From contig NZ_FRAP01000013.1 of the NCBI RefSeq assembly GCF_900142365.1, positions 1 through 64,000 on the forward strand: a stretch of DNA of 64,000 bases. The letters are read 5' to 3'. This DNA comes from Pseudonocardia thermophila (GTDB lineage Bacteria > Actinomycetota > Actinomycetes > Mycobacteriales > Pseudonocardiaceae). A program made the position numbers and the translations under genes. Every line of letters begins with the position of its first letter. Position 1 is the stretch's first letter. A model generated the notes under the pieces. It was not told where the DNA came from. It worked only from the letters and a program-made list of their open reading frames with translations, and did no database searches. Positions 9,277 to 18,571 of this stretch are shown here, one piece after another.

Positions 9277-9945
9277 CTATCCGCCCGCGGCCGGCACCCG
9301 GTAGCCCGCGCCGACGACCGTCTCGATCACGCCGGGCTCGCCGAGCTTCTTCCGCAGCGTCATGACGGTCACCCGCACGGTCGTGGTGAACGGGTCGGCG
9401 TTCTCGTCCCAGACCCGCTCCAGCAGCTCCTCGCTGGACACGACGGCCCCGCGGGCGGCCAGCAGCACCTCCAGGACTCCGAACTCCTTGCGGGTGAGCT
9501 CGATCGGCCGCCCGGCCCTCGTGACGGTGCGCCGCGCAGGGTCGAGCACTACGTCCCCGGCGACCAGCTGCGGCGGCACGGCGGGCGTGGCGCGCCTGCC
9601 GAGGGCACGGCAGCGGGCGACGAGCTCGGGGAAGTCGAACGGCTTGGCGAGGTAGTCGTCGGCGCCGCGGGAGAGCCCGTCGACCTTGTCGGCGAGGGTG
9701 CCGCTGGCGGTGAGCATCAGCACCCGCGTGGTCCCGCCGGCCGACACGATCTGCCCGCACAGCTCATCGCCGTGCATGCCGGGCAGGTCACGGTCCAAGA
9801 CCACCACGTCGTAGCGGGTGATGCTGGCCTTCTCCCAACCGGTGTCGCCGTCGTAGGCCACGTCGACGGCCATCCCCTCGCGCCGCAGCCCGCGCGCGAC
9901 GGCGTCGGCGAGGGCGTGCTCGTCCTCGACGACGAGGACCCGCAT
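9277..9945 (-). CDS. OmpR/PhoB-type response regulator
   Basis: A 222-residue DNA-binding regulator. The receiver begins [16 protein letters not shown] and has the phosphorylation site in VVVLDRDLPGMHG and the lysine in DDYLAKPFD. A winged-helix trans-activation domain follows (LTRKEFGVLEVLL, ERVWDENADPFTTTVRVTV). The ATG shares one base with the dxs stop codon (TGATG), so it is translationally coupled to dxs and precedes its cognate kinase gene. Confidence 0.93.
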   Translation of the reverse strand: MRVLVVEDEHALADAVARGLRREGMAVDVAYDGDTGWEKASITRYDVVVLDRDLPGMHGDELCGQIVSAGGTTRVLMLTASGTLADKVDGLSRGADDYLAKPFDFPELVARCRALGRRATPAVPPQLVAGDVVLDPARRTVTRAGRPIELTRKEFGVLEVLLAARGAVVSSEELLERVWDENADPFTTTVRVTVMTLRKKLGEPGVIETVVGAGYRVPAAGG

Positions 9946-11873
9946 CAGGTGTGCTCCTCGGTCTCGCTCAGGGTGGGGACGACGCCGCACTGCGCCACGG
10001 CCCACTCGGTGACCCGGCGGGCGACGTCCTGGGCGGTGAGCCCGACGGCGGCGAGCACGTCGGCGCGGCTGCCGTGCTCCAGGAACTCCTGCGGCACGGC
10101 GAGGTCGCGCAGGGGCACGTCGCACTCGACGGCGCGCAGCGCGTCGGCGACGGCGGAGCCGAAGCCGCCGTGGCGGCCGCAGTCGGACAGGGTGACGACG
10201 AGCTGGTGCTGCTGCGCCAGCTCCACGACGGTCGGTGAGACGGGCAGGACCCAGCGCGGGTCGGCCACGGTGACGCCGATCCCCTGCTGCTGCAGCCGCT
10301 GCGCGACCACGACGCCCAGCTCGCCGAACGCGCCCGCGGTCAGCAGCAGCACGGTGGCCCCCTCGGCGGGCTCGTGCAGCACGTCGACGCGGTCGAACCC
10401 GGTGCCGACGCCGCGCACCGCCGGCACGGACTCGATCACCGCGCCCTTCGGGAACCGCAGCGCGGTCGGGCCGTCGTCCACGGCCACGGCCTCGTCGAGC
10501 TCCTCGCGCAGGGTCGCGGCGTCGCGCGGGGCGGCCACCCGCATGCCGGGCACGATCCCCAGGATCGACAAGTCCCACATGCCGTTGTGCGAGGGACCGT
10601 CGTTGCCGGTGATGCCGGCCCGGTCGAGCACCAGGGTGACGGCCTCGTTGTGCAGCGCCACGTCGAGCAGGAGCTGGTCGAACGCGCGGTTGAGGAACGT
10701 CGAGTAGACCGCGACGACGGGGTGCAGTCCGGCGTGCGCGAGACCCGCGGCCGAGGTGAGCGCGTGCTGCTCGGCGATGCCGACGTCGATGCAGCGCTCG
10801 GGGTACTCGGCGGCGAACTTCGCCAGCCCGGTGGGGCCGAGCATGGCGGCGGTGATCGCGACGATGTCCGGTCGCCGCGCACCGAGCTCCACGATCGCCT
10901 CGGAGAACACGCTGGTCCAGCCGATCGAGGCGGGCCCGGTGGGCAGCCCGGTGGCCGGGTCGAACGCCGACGGGCTGTGCATCTGCTCGGCGACGTCGTT
11001 CTCGGCGGGCGGGTAGCCGTTGCCCTTGCGGGTGACGGCGTGCACGACGACGGGGCGCCCGGCGCGCGCGGCCCGGCGCAGCGCGGACTCCATGGCGGCG
11101 ATGTCGTGCCCGTCGACCGGTCCGAGGTAGGTCAGCCCGAGGTCCCCGAACAGCTCCTGCGGGCTCAGCGCATCCTTGATGCCGGCCTTGACCGCGTGCA
11201 GCGCTGCGTACAGCGGGCGCCCGACGACGGGGGTGCGGCGCAGGGTGCGCTTGCCGCTCTCCAGCAGCCGCTCGTAGCCCGGCTGCAGCCGCAGCGAGGC
11301 GAGCCGGTCGGCGAGCCCGCCGATGGTCGGCGCGTAGGATCGGCCGTTGTCGTTGACGACGATGATCAGGTTGCGGGTGTGGTCGGCGGCGATGTTGTTG
11401 AGCGCCTCCCAGGCCATGCCGCCGGTGAGCGCGCCGTCCCCGATCACCGCGACGACGGTGCGGTCGGCCTGCCCGGTCAGCTGGTAGCCGCGGGAGATCC
11501 CGTCGGCCCAGGACAGCGACGTCGACGCGTGGCTGTTCTCGACGTGGTCGTGCTCGCTCTCCGCCCGGCTGGGGTACCCCGAGAGCCCCCCGGTCTTCTT
11601 CAGCCGGTCCCAGCCGTCCTGGCGGCCGGTGAGCATCTTGTGCACGTACGCCTGGTGCCCGGTGTCCCAGATGATCGTGTCGTGCGGCGAGCGGAACACC
11701 CGGTGCAGCGCGATCGTCAGCTCCACGACGCCGAGGTTCGGGCCGAGGTGACCACCGGTGCGGGAGACGCTGCTGATCAGCTCGGCGCGGATCTCGGCGG
11801 CCAGCTCGTCGAGCTGACCCGGATCCAACCGCTTGAGATCGGCCGGGCTCCGGACGCTGCGCAAGAGGCTCAC
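9945..11873 (-). CDS. dxs: 1-deoxy-D-xylulose-5-phosphate synthase
   Basis: A 642-residue thiamine-diphosphate enzyme making DXP from pyruvate and glyceraldehyde-3-phosphate, the first step of the MEP isoprenoid pathway. The family signatures are present: [14 protein letters not shown], the ThDP-binding [16 protein letters not shown], the transketolase segment with DVGIAEQHA, and [13 protein letters not shown]. The GTG start lies 7 bases after TAGACT (minus strand) with no ribosome site, so it is probably leaderless. The two-component pair is cotranscribed downstream. Confidence 0.97.
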   Translation of the reverse strand: MSLLRSVRSPADLKRLDPGQLDELAAEIRAELISSVSRTGGHLGPNLGVVELTIALHRVFRSPHDTIIWDTGHQAYVHKMLTGRQDGWDRLKKTGGLSGYPSRAESEHDHVENSHASTSLSWADGISRGYQLTGQADRTVVAVIGDGALTGGMAWEALNNIAADHTRNLIIVVNDNGRSYAPTIGGLADRLASLRLQPGYERLLESGKRTLRRTPVVGRPLYAALHAVKAGIKDALSPQELFGDLGLTYLGPVDGHDIAAMESALRRAARAGRPVVVHAVTRKGNGYPPAENDVAEQMHSPSAFDPATGLPTGPASIGWTSVFSEAIVELGARRPDIVAITAAMLGPTGLAKFAAEYPERCIDVGIAEQHALTSAAGLAHAGLHPVVAVYSTFLNRAFDQLLLDVALHNEAVTLVLDRAGITGNDGPSHNGMWDLSILGIVPGMRVAAPRDAATLREELDEAVAVDDGPTALRFPKGAVIESVPAVRGVGTGFDRVDVLHEPAEGATVLLLTAGAFGELGVVVAQRLQQQGIGVTVADPRWVLPVSPTVVELAQQHQLVVTLSDCGRHGGFGSAVADALRAVECDVPLRDLAVPQEFLEHGSRADVLAAVGLTAQDVARRVTEWAVAQCGVVPTLSETEEHT

Positions 11874-11880
11874 CCGGCCG

Positions 11881-11886
11881 AGTCTA
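11881..11886 (-). promoter_or_regulatory. -10 box of leaderless dxs promoter
   Basis: TAGACT on the minus strand is followed by exactly 7 bases and the GTG start of dxs. No Shine-Dalgarno sequence is present, which fits a transcript beginning at the start codon. Confidence 0.6.
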
Positions 11887-11922
11887 GGCGGTCGGGCCCC
11901 ACCCCCTGGGGTGTGGCGATCG

Positions 11923-13320
11923 TCAGCCCGCCCGCCGGCGAGCCCCGGCCGGGGGTGCCTCGTCCGGGGTGCGCGGTGCCGGGATGGTGGGCGCGCCGTG
12001 GTGCCGCGCGTCCGCGATGTCCGGCCCGACCAGCAGCGCGCCCGCGGCCCGCACCTGGTTGCGGCCGCCGCGCTTGGCCGCGTAGAGCGCCCCGTCAGCC
12101 GCCTTGAGGAGGTGTTCGACGCTCGTCGGTCCGCCGGACAGCGCCGCGCCGACCGACACCGTGATCGAGTCGAGCGTCATCGGCCCGTCGGGCGTGTCGA
12201 CCGCCAGATCGAGCTCCTCGACGCGGCTGCGCAGCCGTTCGGCGACGCCCAGCAGCTCGGCGCGCCCCTGCGCGCCCGGGTCCAGTCCGGGCAGCAGCAC
12301 GACGAACTCCTCGCCGCCGAAGCGGCCCACGACGTCGTCGTCGCGGACGCACGAGCGCAGCACTGCGGCCACCGACGCCAGGACCTGGTCCCCCGCCAGG
12401 TGGCCGTAGCGGTCGTTGACGTTCTTGAAGTGGTCGAGATCGAGGATCAGCACGCCCACGGCGGTACCGGATCGCTCGCTGCGGCGCATGGCCCGACGCG
12501 CCTGCCCCTGCCAGCTGGCGGCGTTGTAGAGGCCGGTCTTGCCGTCAGTGCTGGCAGCGGTCTCGTAGTGGCGGACGAGCACGGCGCGGTGCAGCACCAG
12601 GATCGGTGGCAGGGCGAGCACGGCCAGCCACGGCGTGTGCGCGAGCGCGACGGCGGCCAACGCCCCCATGCACAGCGTGGCGAGCTCCAGCACGTTGTCG
12701 TCCCACTGGCCGAGCAGCCGCCGCAGGGCGACGGTCTGCTCGCCGCGGGCCGACAGCGCGATCGCCAGCGCCACCAGCGAGGTGTTCACCAGCTCGTACA
12801 CCAGCACGGCCAGCGCCAGGCCGAGGACGCCCACGGGATCGTCGGCGCTGGCCGGCAAGCCCCCGAACGCGTGCACCACTGCCTGGGCGGCGAGCGCGGC
12901 CAGCACCACGGTGGCGGTGGTGTAGACGTGCCGGTAGAGCGGCACCCGCGCCGGCCGCCACACCCGCTTCCACAGGTGGGCGTAGACCACGACGATGACC
13001 AGCGCGGCCGGCAGCGGCGGCAGCAGCATCGCGGCCGCGAACGTCCACACCGAGCTGAGGTCGAAGTACGAGGTCGCGCCGATCCGCCTGCGCACCCGCT
13101 CGATGCCGGTGGCCAGCTCGGTGTGCACGACGGAGAGGGCGACGAGCAGCAGCGCGTAGCCGGCGTGCTCGGGCGCCGGCGCGGTGAACCCCGCAGCGAT
13201 CACGAGCAGGACGGCGATCGCCTCCACGGCAAGCACGCCGGCCACTGCGCGCCGGGGCAGGCGGCGGAGCGCGGGCCCGGGGTCGGTCTCCGGGACCGGA
13301 GTGGCCGCGGTGTCGCCCAT
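11923..13320 (-). CDS. Membrane-anchored diguanylate cyclase (GGDEF)
   Basis: A 465-residue protein. About seven or eight hydrophobic helices (about 25-248) form a membrane sensory module. A GGDEF domain follows with [21 protein letters not shown], active-site GGEEF at about 335-339 and a feedback I-site RDDD at 326-329, five residues upstream. It should make cyclic di-GMP and be product-inhibited. The C-terminal tail is proline-rich and unstructured. The ATG start follows AGGAGG with good spacing, one of the clear ribosome sites here. The N-terminal module is not a family I can name with certainty. Confidence 0.92.
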   Translation of the reverse strand: MGDTAATPVPETDPGPALRRLPRRAVAGVLAVEAIAVLLVIAAGFTAPAPEHAGYALLLVALSVVHTELATGIERVRRRIGATSYFDLSSVWTFAAAMLLPPLPAALVIVVVYAHLWKRVWRPARVPLYRHVYTTATVVLAALAAQAVVHAFGGLPASADDPVGVLGLALAVLVYELVNTSLVALAIALSARGEQTVALRRLLGQWDDNVLELATLCMGALAAVALAHTPWLAVLALPPILVLHRAVLVRHYETAASTDGKTGLYNAASWQGQARRAMRRSERSGTAVGVLILDLDHFKNVNDRYGHLAGDQVLASVAAVLRSCVRDDDVVGRFGGEEFVVLLPGLDPGAQGRAELLGVAERLRSRVEELDLAVDTPDGPMTLDSITVSVGAALSGGPTSVEHLLKAADGALYAAKRGGRNQVRAAGALLVGPDIADARHHGAPTIPAPRTPDEAPPAGARRRAG

Positions 13321-13498
13321 GCGAGCCTCCTCCCCGCGCCGCCGTCGTGCCGTGCCGGACTGACAGCGAGGTTAGTGAGGCCCCAGATGCATGTCAGGGG
13401 GAGGGCGGTCGCACATCGGGGTGGTCTCGACGACCGCGCCGGACACGCTGTGTGATCGATCGGTCGCGCCTCCACTGTGGTCGCCGAGTCGCCCGAGT

Positions 13499-14506
13499 TC
13501 AGGGGTGCTGCGGCTCCTCGACGGCCACCGCGGCGCTGTGGGAGCGCGACCACGCCGAGCCCGGTGAGCAGCCCGACGACCCCGCCCACGGCGACCGCGA
13601 GCGACGGCCCGGGGTGGCGGTCAGCGACCACCTCGACGACCACCGACGACCATCCCGGCGAGCACGATCGCGAGCCCCCTGCGTCGCGGTCATCGCCGCC
13701 GAGGCCGCACCGAGCGCCTGGCCGCGCTCAGCGTCCCGGGGTGCGGCGGACGAAGCCGGCGTGGCCCTGCAGCACGTGCGCGGTCGCGAAGGCGCCGCAC
13801 GCCACCCAGCGGACCGGCGACACCGGCAGCGGCGGGAGCCCGGCCAGTGCCGCGAGCAGGGCCCAGCGCCCGCTCCCGGGCCGTCAGGCGACGAACCGCA
13901 CGAACGCCCAGGCCGCGACGACGCCCGCGAGCGGGTCGGCCGCCATCAGCAGCTCGACCTCGTGGGGCGCGGACGGGCGGCGGTGCCGAACCGCACGAGC
14001 GCGGCGGACACGAGGAACGTCGCCACGTCGATCAGCAGCGCCCAGGCGGGGAGAGCAGGCGACGACGATCCCGCCGAGCGCGAACCCGCCGACCTGCGCC
14101 ACCTGGTTGGTGATCTGGCGCAGGACCAGCTCTGCTCGTAGCGCTCCCCGAGGATCTGCGGCAGCACCGCCCCTGGGCCGCGGTGTGCGGGGCCCGCGTC
14201 ACCACCACGACCACCAGCAGGGTCGCGATCACCGCCACGGGCTGGCCGGGCAGGGTGATCACCGCGACCAGCGCGGCCCGGACCAGGTCGGCCACGTCCA
14301 CGGCGAGCGCACGCCGCCGAGCCCCGCCGCACGATCGTCAGCGCGGAGGTGATTGTCGCCGCCGTCGCCGACGTGGTGCGCTCGAAGACGAGCACGGCGA
14401 CCGCGGCCCGGGCCGGCTGGTCACCGGCGAAGGAGCGGAACTCGGCCGTCCAGACCGCTCGGAACTCGCCGGTGCGCAGGACCGGGTGCAGGCTGGCGCG
14501 ACGCAC
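13499..14506 (-). pseudogene. Degraded MFS transporter gene (several frameshifts)
   Basis: Pieces of one MFS-type protein lie in order on the minus strand but in different frames. The N-terminus VLRTGEFRAVWTAEF with SFAGDQ is near 14500. The frame then shifts to a hydrophobic stretch LVRAALVAVITLPGQPVAV near 14300. After further shifts come an ILGERYEQ segment, a helix ending near 13890, and finally a last helix VVGLLTGLGVVALPQ near 13550. No single frame spans it, and the matching lengths suggest small indels. It was probably an actinobacterial drug-efflux-like MFS protein. Confidence 0.7.
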
Positions 14507-14566
14507 GTCCCGTTCGGTCCCTCCACCGGCCGGAACGCTCAGTACGCGGTGGATCCCACTGCGGGG

Positions 14567-15208
14567 CTACCGTCCGGACCAGCGGTTCCCGGCGACCGGG
14601 TCCAGCAGGTCCGCCACATGGGCGATCTCGTTGACGGTGCGGACCTTGCGCAGTCCGTCGCGGGAGGCGATCACCCGGGTGATGCCGGTGTAGTCGAGGG
14701 GGAACGCGAGCGGCCGGTCGATGCCGAGCAGCCGCGCCAGGTACACGTTGATCACCCCGGCGTGCGCGACGACGACCGCGGTGGCCCGCCCCGGGTGCGC
14801 GGCGATGATCTCCTCCATGGCGGCGCCGACCCGGGCGCTGAACGCGGGCACGTCCACGCTCGGGGGCAGGTGCCCCGCCCGCATCCGCTCCCACACCTCG
14901 GGGTGGGAGCGGGCCATCTCGTGGACGGGGATGTAGAAGCCGGCCTCGGCGTCGTACTCGCACAGGTCGGGCCGCGCGACCGCGGTGGTGCCGAGCGCGT
15001 CGACGAGCGGGGCGGCCGTCTCGACCGCCCGCGTCATCGTGCTCGTGTAGACGGCGTCCGGGGCGGGCTCGGCGAGCGCCTTCGCCAGCCGCTCGGCCTG
15101 CCGCCGCCCCAGCTCGGTGAGACCCGGATCGGCCTTGCCGGTGCGCGGATCGACGGCGTCCGGGTCGATCCGCTCGGGGAGCGCGTGCCGGACGAGGACC
15201 AGGTGCAT
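14567..15208 (-). CDS. Histidine phosphatase family protein (phosphoglycerate mutase-like)
   Basis: A 213-residue enzyme with the phosphohistidine motif LVRHALPE at the N-terminus (RHG variant RHA), TELGRRQAERLA, the YTSTMTRAVETA arginine motif and the distal catalytic histidine in VVVAHAGVINVY. Substrate is unknown; homologues act as small-molecule phosphatases. It starts at ATG 15208, six bases after the stop of the HIT gene, so the two are probably cotranscribed. Confidence 0.88.
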   Translation of the reverse strand: MHLVLVRHALPERIDPDAVDPRTGKADPGLTELGRRQAERLAKALAEPAPDAVYTSTMTRAVETAAPLVDALGTTAVARPDLCEYDAEAGFYIPVHEMARSHPEVWERMRAGHLPPSVDVPAFSARVGAAMEEIIAAHPGRATAVVVAHAGVINVYLARLLGIDRPLAFPLDYTGITRVIASRDGLRKVRTVNEIAHVADLLDPVAGNRWSGR

Positions 15209-15213
15209 GCGGC

Positions 15214-15639
15214 TCAGTCCGGGACGTGGGCGCCGTGCCCGGCCGCGCGCAGCGCGGACCGCAGCGACTCGCGGTGGCGAGCCTGTTCGGCGCGGTCGAC
15301 GCTCGGCGCGGCGTTGGCGAAGTCGAACGCCGTCATGTCCTTCGCCGGGAAGACGTGGACGTGCAGGTGCGGCACCTCGAACCCGGCGACGATCAGCCCC
15401 ACCCGCGGCGGGGAGTACACCGTGCGCATCGCCGTGCCGATGGTGTGCGCGACCGTGGTGAGGTGGGCCATCAGGTCCGGCTCCGCGTCGAGCCAGTGGT
15501 CGACCTCCTGCCGCGGCACCACCAGCGTGTGGCCCGGGCCCAGCGGGTTGATCGAGAGGAACGCGACGCAGCGGTCGTCGGACCAGACGAAGTCGCCGGG
15601 CAGCTCGCCCTCGATGATCCTGGTGAAGATCGTGGTCAC
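15214..15639 (-). CDS. HIT family protein (histidine triad nucleotide hydrolase)
   Basis: A 141-residue protein with the histidine triad HLHVHVF near residues 92-98 and the usual N-terminal FTRIIEGELPGDFVW. HIT proteins hydrolyse nucleotidyl phosphoramidates or similar compounds. The GTG at 15639 is preferred to an in-frame upstream ATG, because it matches the family N-terminus and follows CAGGAT by 6 bases. It is the first gene of a pair with the histidine phosphatase. Confidence 0.9.
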   Translation of the reverse strand: MTTIFTRIIEGELPGDFVWSDDRCVAFLSINPLGPGHTLVVPRQEVDHWLDAEPDLMAHLTTVAHTIGTAMRTVYSPPRVGLIVAGFEVPHLHVHVFPAKDMTAFDFANAAPSVDRAEQARHRESLRSALRAAGHGAHVPD

Positions 15640-15786
15640 CCTGCGATCCTGCCATCGCGACGGCACCGCGGACACGGGGCGGGCCCGCTGCGCAGCGGGG
15701 ATGCGGGCTCCGCCGAGCGGGCCGGAGCAGCAGGCTGCGTACCGAAGTGAGCCCGGTCACCACTCCTTCGGCCTAGGGTTCGTGGC

Positions 15787-16248
15787 ATGGGACGGACCAT
15801 CGCCACCACCACCGAGGTCGATCGCACCGGCCTGCTGGAGTTCCTGCGCGACCGGCACCGCATGATCCTGCTCACCCACCGCAGGGACGGCGGGATCCAG
15901 GGTTCACCGGTCACGGCCGGCGTGGACGGCGACGGCCGGATCGTGATCGCCACCTACCCGGAGCGGGCGAAGGCGCGCAACGTCGCCCGCGACGGGCGGG
16001 CCTCGGTGATCGCGCTGTCCGATCAGTTCGCCGGCCCGTGGGTGCAGGTCGACGGCACCGCGGAGCTGGTCACGCTGCCGGACGCGCTGGAACCCCTCGT
16101 CGAGTACTTCCGGGTGATCTCCGGCGAGCACCCGGACTGGGCCGAGTACCGGGAGGCGATGGTGGAGCAGGGCAAGGCGCTGATCCGCATCACGCCGCAG
16201 CGCTGGGGGCCGATCGCCACCGGCGGGTTCCCGCCGCGGCTGGCGTGA
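15787..16248 (+). CDS. PPOX class F420-dependent (or flavin) oxidoreductase
   Basis: A 153-residue split-barrel protein. The motifs GSPVTAGVDGDGRIVIATYPERAKARNVARDGRASV and PWVQVDGTAELV are typical of actinobacterial PPOX-class proteins that bind F420 or FMN. The substrate is not predictable. The ATG lies 7 bases after TAGGGT (15774-15779), indicating a leaderless transcript. It stands alone, upstream of the glycogen and trehalose cluster. Confidence 0.85.
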   Translation: MGRTIATTTEVDRTGLLEFLRDRHRMILLTHRRDGGIQGSPVTAGVDGDGRIVIATYPERAKARNVARDGRASVIALSDQFAGPWVQVDGTAELVTLPDALEPLVEYFRVISGEHPDWAEYREAMVEQGKALIRITPQRWGPIATGGFPPRLA

Positions 16249-16399
16249 CGCGGCTCTGGTCCGTCGTTCCGGTCCGCCGCTCCGATCCGCTGCTCCGATC
16301 CGCCAGTGTTCCCACCGGTAACCTCTCCCGACGGGCTCGGTAGGTACCTTCGACGGTTCCCGCCGGGCCCGCTGACCTGTTGACCACTCGGAGGACCCC

Positions 16400-18547
16400 A
16401 TGCGGCCGTGGCCCGGCCACGCCTACCCGCTCGGCGCCAGCTACGACGGCTCCGGTACCAACTTCGCGCTGTTCTCCGAGGTCGCCGACCGCGTCGTGCT
16501 CTGCCTGTTCGACGAGGACGGCAACGAGGAGCAGGTGGAGCTGACCGAGGTCGACGGCTTCGTCTGGCACGGCTACCTGCCGGGCATCGAGCCCGGCCAG
16601 CGCTACGGGTACCGCGTGCACGGCCCCTACGACCCGGCGTCGGGCCACCGGTGCAACCCGGCGAAGCTGCTCATCGACCCCTACGCCAAGGCGCTGTCCG
16701 GCCCCGTGGAGTGGGACGAGGCGGTGTTCGGCTACCGGTTCGGCTCCCCCGACGAGCGCAACGACGCCGACTCGGCACCGTACGTGCCGAAGTCGGTGGT
16801 GGTGAACCCGTTCTTCGACTGGGGCACCGACCGCGCCCCGCGCGTCCCCTACCACGAGACGGTGATCTACGAGGCGCACGTGCGCGGGCTGACCATGCAG
16901 CACCCGGGGCTGCCGCCCGAGCTGCGCGGCACCTACACCGGCCTCGCGCACCCAGTGATGATCGAGCACTACAAGCGGCTCGGGATCACCGCCATCGAGC
17001 TGATGCCGGTGCACGAGTTCCTCAACGACCACCACCTGCAGCAGAAGGGCCTGTCGAACTACTGGGGCTACAACACCATCGCCTACCTGGCCCCGCACCA
17101 CGCCTACGCGACCGCGGGCAGCAGACCCGGTGCGCAGGTGCACGAGTTCAAGGCGATGGTCCGCGACCTGCACGACGCCGACATCGAGGTGATCCTCGAC
17201 GTCGTCTACAACCACACCGCCGAGGGCAACCACATGGGCCCGACGCTGTCGATGCGCGGCATCGACAACGCCGCCTACTACCGCCTGGTCGAGGACGACC
17301 GGCGGTACTACATGGACTACACGGGCACCGGGAACTCGCTGAACGTCCGCAACCCGCACACCCTGCAGCTGATCATGGACTCGCTGCGCTACTGGGTGAC
17401 CGAGATGCACGTGGACGGGTTCCGGTTCGACCTGGCCTCCACGCTGGCGCGGGAGTTCTACGACGTCGACCGCCTGTCGGCGTTCTTCGACCTGGTGCAG
17501 CAGGACCCCGTGATCAGCCAGGTGAAGCTCATCGCCGAGCCGTGGGACGTCGGGCCCGGCGGCTACCAGGTGGGCAACTTCCCGCCGCTGTGGTCGGAGT
17601 GGAACGGCAAGTACCGCGACACCGTGCGCGACTTCTGGCGCGGCGAGCCGGGCACGCTCGGCGAGTTCGCCTCCCGGCTGACCGGCAGCTCCGACCTCTA
17701 CCAGAACGACGGCCGCCGCCCGTACGCGTCGATCAACTTCGTCACCGCGCACGACGGGTTCACCCTCGCCGACCTCGTCTCGTACAACGAGAAGCACAAC
17801 GAGGCCAACGGCGAGGGCGGCAACGACGGTGAGAGCCACAACCGCTCGTGGAACTGCGGGGTGGAGGGCCCGACCGACGACGAGGGCGTCCTGGCCCTGC
17901 GGGCCCGCCAGCAGCGCAACTTCATCGCCACGCTGATGCTCTCCCAGGGCGTGCCGATGCTGCTGCACGGCGACGAGCTCGGCCGTACCCAGCAGGGCAA
18001 CAACAACGTCTACTGCCAGGACAACGAGCTGTCCTGGGTGGACTGGACGCAGGCCACGAAGAACTCCGAACTGCTCGAGTTCACCTCGGACATGGTGGCG
18101 CTGCGCGCCGCGCACCCGGTGTTCCGCCGCCGCCGGTTCTTCGACGGCCGCCCCATCGCCCGCAGCCGCGGCAACGCGCTACCCGACATCGCCTGGTTCA
18201 CCCCGTCCGGCGAGGAGATGACCGAGCAGGACTGGGACTCCGGCTTCGGCAAGTGCGTCACCGCGTTCCTCAACGGCGACGGCATCACCGAGCCCGATCC
18301 ACGCGGCAACAAGGTCGTCGACGACTCGTTCCTCGTGGCGTTCAACGCCCACTACGAGGACATCGACGTCACCCTCCCGCCCGGCTACGGCCGGACGTGG
18401 GCGGTGGTGGTCGACACGGCGGAGGGCACTGTCGTCACCCTCACGCAAGCCCGGGGTTCGGCGGGCAAGGATCCGGTGACGTACCCCGGTGGGGCCACGG
18501 TGTCCGTCGGCGCCCGCTCCCTCCTCGTCCTCCAGCGCCTCAACTAG
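16400..18547 (+). CDS. glgX: Glycogen debranching enzyme GlgX
   Basis: A 715-residue GH13 enzyme that hydrolyses alpha-1,6 branches of limit dextrins. An N-terminal CBM48 domain (about 1-120) precedes the barrel. Catalytic motifs visible are [10 protein letters not shown], the nucleophile in GFRFDLAS, the acid/base in [10 protein letters not shown] and the transition-state Asp in VTAHDGFTL. The ATG follows GGAGGACCCC. It supplies linear maltodextrins to TreY, encoded 24 bases downstream. Confidence 0.96.
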   Translation: MRPWPGHAYPLGASYDGSGTNFALFSEVADRVVLCLFDEDGNEEQVELTEVDGFVWHGYLPGIEPGQRYGYRVHGPYDPASGHRCNPAKLLIDPYAKALSGPVEWDEAVFGYRFGSPDERNDADSAPYVPKSVVVNPFFDWGTDRAPRVPYHETVIYEAHVRGLTMQHPGLPPELRGTYTGLAHPVMIEHYKRLGITAIELMPVHEFLNDHHLQQKGLSNYWGYNTIAYLAPHHAYATAGSRPGAQVHEFKAMVRDLHDADIEVILDVVYNHTAEGNHMGPTLSMRGIDNAAYYRLVEDDRRYYMDYTGTGNSLNVRNPHTLQLIMDSLRYWVTEMHVDGFRFDLASTLAREFYDVDRLSAFFDLVQQDPVISQVKLIAEPWDVGPGGYQVGNFPPLWSEWNGKYRDTVRDFWRGEPGTLGEFASRLTGSSDLYQNDGRRPYASINFVTAHDGFTLADLVSYNEKHNEANGEGGNDGESHNRSWNCGVEGPTDDEGVLALRARQQRNFIATLMLSQGVPMLLHGDELGRTQQGNNNVYCQDNELSWVDWTQATKNSELLEFTSDMVALRAAHPVFRRRRFFDGRPIARSRGNALPDIAWFTPSGEEMTEQDWDSGFGKCVTAFLNGDGITEPDPRGNKVVDDSFLVAFNAHYEDIDVTLPPGYGRTWAVVVDTAEGTVVTLTQARGSAGKDPVTYPGGATVSVGARSLLVLQRLN

Positions 18548-18571
18548 GCCCCGACCCGCAGGAGCCCGCCC

